Shown: positions 23,352 through 28,173 of the stretch, in pieces | Numbering within the stretch: position 1 is the first letter of the stretch | How the letters are laid out: every line of letters starts with the position of its first letter | Origin: Brevundimonas sp. UBA7635 | GTDB taxonomy: Bacteria; Pseudomonadota; Alphaproteobacteria; Caulobacterales; Caulobacteraceae | Assembly (NCBI GenBank): GCA_002483865.1 | Contig: DLIT01000081.1 | Span: forward strand, 18,130-46,302 | Length of the DNA: 28,173 bases | Direction: 5' to 3' | The notes under the pieces: generated by a model | Database searches by the model: none | Told to the model about the DNA's origin: nothing | Seen by the model: the letters and a program-made list of their open reading frames with translations, nothing else | Program-made: the position numbers and the translations under genes

Positions 23352-24938
23352 TCAGTTACGCGGTGCCCAGTTCCAATCGACCCGCTCGTCCGCCTGTGCG
23401 GCTTGGGTGGTCGCCCCCGTCCAGTTGGCCGCGTCGTTCACGTCCCCCTGTCCCGTGTAGCGCGGCAGTTGCGGATAAGGCGTGAGCGGCAGCGTGCGCC
23501 TGACCTGACCATCGGCGATCTGCGTCGCCACGATGCGATCCGGTGCCTGATCGCGCTCGACCCAGGCCATGATCGGTTCCAGCATGTCAAACTGATTGGG
23601 CGCGTCACCCCCGCGACAGTGGAACATGCCGGGGACCATGAACAATCGCGCCCAGTCCCCCACGGCGTCGGTGCCCTGATGATGCCGGATGTGAGCATAG
23701 AAATCGATCATGTTGACCGGGGACACCGTCGCGTCAGCGAAACCGTGATAGATGATCAGCTTGCCGCCGCGCGCTTCAAACGCCGTCAGATCGGGCGCTG
23801 CATAAGGCGCGACGGAGTCATAGACGGCGGCCCACGTCTCAAGCCGCTCCACATCCCGATCGAAGTCGAAGTCCCAGATCGTGTAGTCGGGCCCGGGATT
23901 TTGATCGAACGCCAGGAAGCGGACGTAGCCTTCGGCCAGACCCGCACGCGCCTTGGTCTCCCAAGACAGTTCACTGCCGAACATTCGCCCGCTCGGGGCC
24001 AGGCGCCGTCCTGCGCTGTTACGTGGTCCGTCATAGAGCCTCTGAACCGCGAGAACCTGTTCAGCGTCCAGACAGTCCGCCTGCCCCTCGCCCGCGCAGG
24101 CCAAGGTCCGCACGTCGAAATCGCACATCCGCGGATCCGTCAGAATGCCGTCCGCCGTCCCGTCCAGCGTGTCGCATCGATCCATCACCGCCTTGTGCAG
24201 CAGCGTCAACGAAGGGACCGGAAGGACCTCCGATCCATCTCGCCGCAGTAACTGGCGCGTGTCCCAGAGGTTGGCGATGCCTCCCTGGCGGGCCGGGAAG
24301 GCCGGGTCGCCGGCGATAACGCCATCGAAAGCTTCGGGCAGATACTGGGCGATGCTCAGGGCTTCACGACCGCCCGTGGAACACCCCCGGAAATAGCTGT
24401 ACGCTGGCGCTCGCCCATAGAAGGCCTCCACCACCTTCTTCGCCGTCACGGCGACGACCTCAGAAGAGCGACGTCCGTAGTCGCGGCGCATCTGCGGGCT
24501 CTCTCCCCAAAGCGGATCGTTGAGCACGGAGCCGACATGACCCATGTTCTGGGCCGCGACGGCAAATCCCATGCGCTGAGCGTCGGCGAAATTCTCAACC
24601 GGCACGGCACCGCAGAAGCCGCCGCAGCCGGTCTGGAAATAGCGCCCGTTCCAAGCCTCGCCGAGGGGCAGTCGTACTTCGAACTGAATCTGCGGCATGA
24701 TCACGCCGTTGACCTTGCAGAAGGGCTTTCCGCCGTTCGCCACCTCGTCCAGCGTCGCGGACAGGATGGTGGCGGGCGCATCAGCAGTTCGGGTCAGATC
24801 CAACCGCGCCAGGGCAGAGCAGGCGGCGGCCCGATCGGTCGACGCGCCCGAGGGCTCGATCGCTTGCGCCAGCGCGCTGGTCGACACTGCGCCCATCCAG
24901 AAGGCAGTTCCCACAAGGCCGGTGATCCAACGGCGCAT
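23352..24938 (-). CDS. Secreted tannase/feruloyl-esterase-family hydrolase
   Basis: A 528-residue exported esterase. The ATG at 24938 has a GGAGGGG ribosome site and leads into a signal peptide (MRRWITGLVGTAFW...ALAQA). The family's CS-D-HC pattern is present: Cys186-Ser187 (GCSTGG) with the nucleophile, Asp402 (YHGFADATVSP), and His440-Cys441 (FHCRGG). In the family the two cysteines form a disulfide that holds Ser and His together. A Cys/Asp-rich loop (about 256-276, RCDTLDGTADGILTDP) matches the calcium site. Such enzymes cleave esters of gallic, ferulic or similar aromatic acids outside the cytoplasm. It is the last gene of the lower-pathway operon, 24 nt after the aldolase, so it may release the aromatic substrate from a conjugate. 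Confidence 0.9.
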   Translation of the reverse strand: MRRWITGLVGTAFWMGAVSTSALAQAIEPSGASTDRAAACSALARLDLTRTADAPATILSATLDEVANGGKPFCKVNGVIMPQIQFEVRLPLGEAWNGRYFQTGCGGFCGAVPVENFADAQRMGFAVAAQNMGHVGSVLNDPLWGESPQMRRDYGRRSSEVVAVTAKKVVEAFYGRAPAYSYFRGCSTGGREALSIAQYLPEAFDGVIAGDPAFPARQGGIANLWDTRQLLRRDGSEVLPVPSLTLLHKAVMDRCDTLDGTADGILTDPRMCDFDVRTLACAGEGQADCLDAEQVLAVQRLYDGPRNSAGRRLAPSGRMFGSELSWETKARAGLAEGYVRFLAFDQNPGPDYTIWDFDFDRDVERLETWAAVYDSVAPYAAPDLTAFEARGGKLIIYHGFADATVSPVNMIDFYAHIRHHQGTDAVGDWARLFMVPGMFHCRGGDAPNQFDMLEPIMAWVERDQAPDRIVATQIADGQVRRTLPLTPYPQLPRYTGQGDVNDAANWTGATTQAAQADERVDWNWAPRN

Positions 24939-24962
24939 TCTTGTCCCCTCCACTCCGAAACC

Positions 24963-26003
24963 TTAGACCTTCGCCATGGCGTCGTCGCCGCTGGCCAGAT
25001 CCAGGGCGACATCCACGATCATGTCTTCTTGACCGCCCACCATCCGCCTGCGCCCCAACTCGAGCAGAATCCGCCGCACGTCCAGACCATGGTCTGCGGC
25101 CGCCTTTTCAGCGTGGCGCAAGAAGCTGGAGTAGACCCCCGCATAGCCGAGACTCAGTGTCTCCCGATCCACACGAACGGGCCGATCCTGGAGCGGGCGC
25201 ACAAGATCCTCCGCCGCGTCCATCAATTTGAACAGGTCCGCGCCGTGATCCCATCCGTAGAGGTCCGCAGCGGCGATGAAGACCTCAAGCGGCGCATTTC
25301 CCGCTCCAGCCCCCATGCCGGTCAGGGAGGCGTCTACCCGGACGGCACCGTTCTGTACCGCCGCGATCGAGTTGGCGATGCCGAGCGACAGATTGTGATG
25401 GGCGTGGATGCCGCGTTCCGTCTGGGGCTTTAAGACCCGATCATAAGCCTGAAGGCGCGCGGCCACGTCGTCCATGGTCATCGCGCCACCTGAGTCCGTC
25501 ACATAGACGCAATGGGCACCGTAGGCTTCCATCAGCGCAGCCTGGGCGGCCAGCGGTTCCGGCGCGCTCATGTGACTCATCATGAGAAAGCCCGCGACGT
25601 CCATGCCGAGATTACGGGCGTACTCGATATGCTGCTTCGAAACATCCGCTTCGGTACAGTGCGTGGCGATGCGAACAGAGCGAACGCCAAGATCATAGGC
25701 GCGCTTCAGGTCGTGGACCGTGCCGATCCCTGGCAGAAGCAAGGTGGTCAACCGCGCATGACGGACCACCTCGGCGACGGCTTGGATCCAGTCCCAATCC
25801 GTATGGGCGCCAAAGCCGTAGTTGAAAGAAGAACCCGACAGGCCGTCGCCATGAGCGATCTCGATCGCGTCGACCCCGGCCTCGTCCAAGGCCCGCGCGA
25901 TCGCTCTGACATGGTCCAGTCCATAGCGGTGCCGGATGGCGTGCATGCCATCGCGCAGGGTAACATCCTGGATATAGAGCTTGTTCACGGGGGCGGTCGT
26001 CAT
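24963..26003 (-). CDS. mhpE: 4-hydroxy-2-oxovalerate aldolase
   Basis: A 346-residue aldolase splitting 4-hydroxy-2-oxovalerate into pyruvate and acetaldehyde. From the ATG at 26003: catalytic Arg17 and His21, with metal-binding Asp18 (TLRDGMH); metal ligands His200 and His202 (GIHAHHN); a Tyr near the end ([10 protein letters not shown]). These positions match BphI/DmpG closely. AGGAGG precedes the start. The gene begins one nucleotide after the dehydrogenase stop (TAAGATG). In known systems the two proteins form a complex that channels acetaldehyde, and the tight spacing fits that. The carbazole-pathway equivalent is CarE. Confidence 0.95.
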   Translation of the reverse strand: MTTAPVNKLYIQDVTLRDGMHAIRHRYGLDHVRAIARALDEAGVDAIEIAHGDGLSGSSFNYGFGAHTDWDWIQAVAEVVRHARLTTLLLPGIGTVHDLKRAYDLGVRSVRIATHCTEADVSKQHIEYARNLGMDVAGFLMMSHMSAPEPLAAQAALMEAYGAHCVYVTDSGGAMTMDDVAARLQAYDRVLKPQTERGIHAHHNLSLGIANSIAAVQNGAVRVDASLTGMGAGAGNAPLEVFIAAADLYGWDHGADLFKLMDAAEDLVRPLQDRPVRVDRETLSLGYAGVYSSFLRHAEKAAADHGLDVRRILLELGRRRMVGGQEDMIVDVALDLASGDDAMAKV

Positions 26004-26004
26004 C

Positions 26005-26946
26005 TTACGCAGCCTCCTTTTCGGCACGCGCCAGCACGATGCGCTCGGCGGTCTTCAGGGCGGCCGATGTCATGATGTCCAGATTCCCGGCGTACGCGGG
26101 CAGGTAGTGCGCCGCACCTTCTACCTCCAAGAAGACCGTCACCTTCAGACCGGCGAAACGCGCGTCCAGATCCGGGATATAGAGCGGATCATTGTCGCCG
26201 ATGGCCTCGAACTGCACCGCCTGCTTCAGACGATAGCCTGGCACATAGGTCTGGACCTCGGCGACCATGGCCTCCACCGAGGCGCGAACCTGCTCGGCGT
26301 CAGCGGCGTCGCACAGACAATAGACGGTGTCGCGCATGATCAGAGGCGGTTCGGCCGGATTCAGAACGATGATGGCCTTGCCTCGCCCGGCTCCTCCCAC
26401 CGCCTCGATGGCACGAGAGGTCGTCTCTGTGAACTCGTCGATATTGGCGCGCGTACCCGGCCCGGCCGATTGGGAGGCAATCGACGCCACGATCTCGGCG
26501 TAGCGCACGGGACTGACCCGATTGACTGCCGCGACAATCGGGATGGTCGCCTGGCCGCCGCAGGTGACCATGTTCACATTCTTTGCGTCCAGATTGGCGT
26601 CCAGATTAACGGGGGGGATGGTGTAGGGGCCGATGGCCGCCGGCGTCAGGTCGATGACGGTCTTGCCCAGAGCCCTCAACTTGCAATCATGTTCGGCGTG
26701 GGCACTCGCCGAAGTCGCGTCGAAAACAATCTTGATCTCCTCGAAGCCCGGCATGGCGATGAGGCCGTCAACCCCGTCTGCCGTCGTCGGCACCCCCAGA
26801 CGTTCGGCGCGCTTCAGACCGTCGGACTCCGGATCGATGCCCACCAGTGCCCCCATCTCCAGAACTTTCGACAGCCGCAGTATCTTGATCATCAGATCGG
26901 TACCGATGTTGCCTGATCCTATAATGGCGACCTTGGTCCGGTTCAT
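26005..26946 (-). CDS. mhpF: Acetaldehyde dehydrogenase (acylating)
   Basis: A 313-residue dehydrogenase converting acetaldehyde, NAD+ and CoA to acetyl-CoA. The N-terminal NAD-binding motif is G10-SGNIG ([11 protein letters not shown]). The catalytic Cys129 sits in [11 protein letters not shown], as in BphJ/DmpF. The length equals the family norm. The ATG overlaps the stop of the hydratase gene by 4 nt (ATGA), and the next gene is the aldolase partner. It is the last step of the lower meta-cleavage pathway and sends carbon to central metabolism. Confidence 0.95.
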   Translation of the reverse strand: MNRTKVAIIGSGNIGTDLMIKILRLSKVLEMGALVGIDPESDGLKRAERLGVPTTADGVDGLIAMPGFEEIKIVFDATSASAHAEHDCKLRALGKTVIDLTPAAIGPYTIPPVNLDANLDAKNVNMVTCGGQATIPIVAAVNRVSPVRYAEIVASIASQSAGPGTRANIDEFTETTSRAIEAVGGAGRGKAIIVLNPAEPPLIMRDTVYCLCDAADAEQVRASVEAMVAEVQTYVPGYRLKQAVQFEAIGDNDPLYIPDLDARFAGLKVTVFLEVEGAAHYLPAYAGNLDIMTSAALKTAERIVLARAEKEAA

Positions 26947-27737
26947 CCTGCTACTCCCACCCGAAATTCCACGGACCCCAGCCCTTCGATCGTCGCCTTG
27001 ACTTGCATGCCTGGGGCCAGGGTGACCATTGGCCCCAGCGCTCCGGTCATGATGAGATCACCAGCGCGCAATGGTTCACCACGTTCAGCAAGCGTCCGCG
27101 CTAGCCAGGCCGCGGCGTTCAACGGATGGCCCAGGCAGGCCGCACCGACGCCCTTGGAGGCGACCTGTCCGTCAACCTCCAGCGTCATGGCAGAGGCGGC
27201 GAGATCCAGCCCGTCGAGAGGCCTGACCTGCTGCCCCAGAACAAAGAAGGCGGAAGACCCGTTATCCGCTACCGTATCGGCGAAGGTGATTTTCCAGTCC
27301 GCGATACGGCTGTCGACGATCTCGATCGCCGCCACGACGCCTCCGACGGCCTCCGCGACCTGTTCAGGTGAAGCGTCGGGCCGATTCAGGTCACGCGCCA
27401 TGATCAGCGCCACTTCAGCTTCGGCTTTGGGCTGGATGACCCGGTTCCAGTCCAGGGCAGCGCCGTCGTCGAGCTGCATATCTGCAAACAGGACGCCGAA
27501 ATCCGGCCGGTCCACGCCAAGTTGCTGCTGGACGGCTTCGGCGGTCAGGCCGATCTTGCGCCCCACCGTCCTGCGGCCCTCTGCGCGCCATAGCCGGGTA
27601 TTGATCGACTGGACCGCATAGGCCCCTTCAATGTCCGTGGGTGCCAGAATGTCCCGCAACGGTGCCGTCGGCGAACCTGCATAAGCGGCCCTCAACCGCG
27701 CCGCAGCCACATCATAGGGTGTCGGCATTGTTCTCAT
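26943..27737 (-). CDS. mhpD: 2-hydroxypenta-2,4-dienoate (2-oxopent-4-enoate) hydratase
   Basis: A 264-residue hydratase adding water to 2-hydroxypenta-2,4-dienoate to give 4-hydroxy-2-oxovalerate. Family segments seen are [41 protein letters not shown], the metal-site acidic residues in that stretch and in [14 protein letters not shown], and [11 protein letters not shown]. The length fits MhpD/DmpE. Two in-frame ATGs (27737 and 27728) are possible and neither has a strong ribosome site, so the first is kept. It is the first gene of the lower-pathway operon and overlaps the next by 4 nt. No TTGTATGACAA site occurs upstream. Confidence 0.93.
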   Translation of the reverse strand: MRTMPTPYDVAAARLRAAYAGSPTAPLRDILAPTDIEGAYAVQSINTRLWRAEGRRTVGRKIGLTAEAVQQQLGVDRPDFGVLFADMQLDDGAALDWNRVIQPKAEAEVALIMARDLNRPDASPEQVAEAVGGVVAAIEIVDSRIADWKITFADTVADNGSSAFFVLGQQVRPLDGLDLAASAMTLEVDGQVASKGVGAACLGHPLNAAAWLARTLAERGEPLRAGDLIMTGALGPMVTLAPGMQVKATIEGLGSVEFRVGVAG

Positions 27738-28091
27738 ATCTCGCGCAACTTCTGCGAACCGTTATCGCGCCCCTGGATCGGATAAGCGATGGCGGGACCG
27801 ACTCAGCCTCTCATGCCTTGGGAGTTCTTCGCGGCCAGGCTTGAACCTGTTCCTCGCGAGTCCATCCATCGCGCGAAAGACAGGTCGGCAAGCAGAGGTT
27901 CCTGACCTCGCCCGGGCCGTCGCCGTGGCGGTGACGCGCTATCAATAGGCCAGCGCCCTGGTGGTTGTTTTTGACAGGCAGGGGCTGGAAGACCTGGCCA
28001 AGGTTCCTGAACGCCACCTGCCGGCAGGGCTTTCCGCCCAGATTGAGATGGCCCGCGTCGGCTGATCGGCTGTCGGACCGCCGGACAGCAT
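27738..28091. other. Gene-poor region between the catabolic operon and the tRNA
   Basis: About 350 bp without a convincing gene. It should contain the promoter of the hydratase operon, but no good -35/-10 pair and no TNGTNNNACNA site was found. One short minus-strand frame (27811-28017, 68 codons) has no clear ribosome site or recognisable family. No integrase, IS end or long direct repeat was seen. Confidence 0.5.
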
Positions 28092-28122
28092 AAAGCCCTG
28101 CGGCTTTGGGCAGCAGGGCTTT
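28092..28122 (-). terminator. Terminator downstream of tRNA-Met
   Basis: A perfect 9-bp inverted repeat, AAAGCCCTG (28092-28100) with CAGGGCTTT (28114-28122), extendable by one inner pair. The minus-strand stem ends in TTT. It lies just after the 3' end of the tRNA gene and probably ends its transcript. Confidence 0.6.
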
Positions 28123-28128
28123 GTGATT

Positions 28129-28173
28129 TGGGTGCGGGAGCAGGATTTGAACCTGCGACCTTCAGGTTATGAG
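28129..28173 (-). tRNA. tRNA-Met(CAT), 3' part, probably initiator tRNA
   Basis: The window edge cuts the gene; 45 nt of the 3' part are visible. On the minus strand the anticodon loop CTCATAA (anticodon CAT) is followed by the anticodon stem half CCTGA, a variable loop, a perfect T-arm (GCAGG-TTCAAAT-CCTGC), the acceptor half TCCCGCA, and an encoded CCA at 28131-28129. The acceptor half ends in A at position 72, which would suit the C1xA72 mismatch of initiator tRNA, and the whole agrees with alphaproteobacterial fMet genes as remembered. The discriminator reads C rather than the usual A. The 5' half is needed to prove the initiator identity. Confidence 0.85.

Noticed and set aside
24537..26916. 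Long plus-strand open frames (about 300, 187 and 311 codons) opposite the tannase, aldolase and dehydrogenase genes
   Set aside because: They mirror strongly recognised minus-strand enzymes and show no motifs or ribosome sites of their own.
27837..27850. CAGGCTTGAACCTG, resembling part of a tRNA T-arm (possible att remnant of the nearby tRNA)
   Set aside because: The loop is one base short for a T-arm and the similarity to the tRNA end does not extend beyond about a dozen bases, so chance is likely.
27811..28017. A 68-codon minus-strand frame in the gap near the tRNA, containing CLPTCLSRDGWTREEQVQ
   Set aside because: It has no convincing ribosome site, no recognisable family and no neighbour relation, so it was not listed as a gene.
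1..28173. CRISPR arrays, insertion sequences, prophage genes or rRNA
   Set aside because: No regularly spaced repeats, transposase, phage structural genes or rRNA segments were recognised on either strand.

Overview
The window is GC-rich, densely coded DNA with short gaps, FAD/Rieske catabolic genes, a TonB-dependent receptor and an M14 peptidase. This suggests an alphaproteobacterium, perhaps Caulobacterales or Sphingomonadales. The genus is an inference; nothing in the window fixes it. The initiator-type tRNA-Met fragment at the right edge fits this.

Left part (1-5,060): an ABC exporter pair (ATPase plus truncated permease, minus strand), a secreted M14 zinc carboxypeptidase-like protein (plus strand) and a Crp/Fnr-like regulator (minus strand). 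These look like ordinary chromosomal genes.

Uptake and control module (5,060-11,400): an MFS carrier and a TonB-dependent receptor (minus), divergent from an IclR regulator, then a TauD/TfdA-type dioxygenase (minus) divergent from a first GntR/FadR regulator. Both divergent regions carry candidate operators.

Catabolic core (11,400-23,260): an aspartate-dehydrogenase-like protein, a second FadR-type regulator, an FAD aromatic hydroxylase and a cupin (plus). Next is a minus-strand operon for a carbazole-dioxygenase-like (CarAa-like) Rieske oxygenase, a C-C bond hydrolase, and the small and large subunits of a LigAB/CarBaBb-type extradiol dioxygenase. The three-domain reductase and the Rieske ferredoxin that would feed electrons to the oxygenase lie to the right, interleaved with an asparaginase-family enzyme, a gamma-glutamyltransferase-family enzyme and a BASS-type transporter. 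Five near-identical copies of TTGTATGACAA, matching the FadR-type consensus TNGTNNNACNA, sit in the promoter regions of this core. They define a probable local regulon.

Lower pathway (23,350-27,740): one minus-strand operon encodes 2-hydroxypenta-2,4-dienoate hydratase, acylating acetaldehyde dehydrogenase, 4-hydroxy-2-oxovalerate aldolase and a secreted tannase/feruloyl-esterase-like enzyme. It has no visible copy of the operator. A gene-poor stretch and the 3' half of tRNA-Met(CAT) end the window.

Proposed working model (inference): an aromatic, possibly nitrogen-containing and possibly ester- or amide-conjugated, compound is imported. It is hydroxylated by the Rieske system and/or the FAD hydroxylase, cleaved in meta fashion, and split by the hydrolase into an acid plus 2-hydroxypentadienoate. 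The latter goes to pyruvate and acetyl-CoA. The asparaginase-, GGT- and aspartate-dehydrogenase-like genes are not part of known carbazole pathways and are the least explained part. All three appear to depart from their families' usual active-site motifs.
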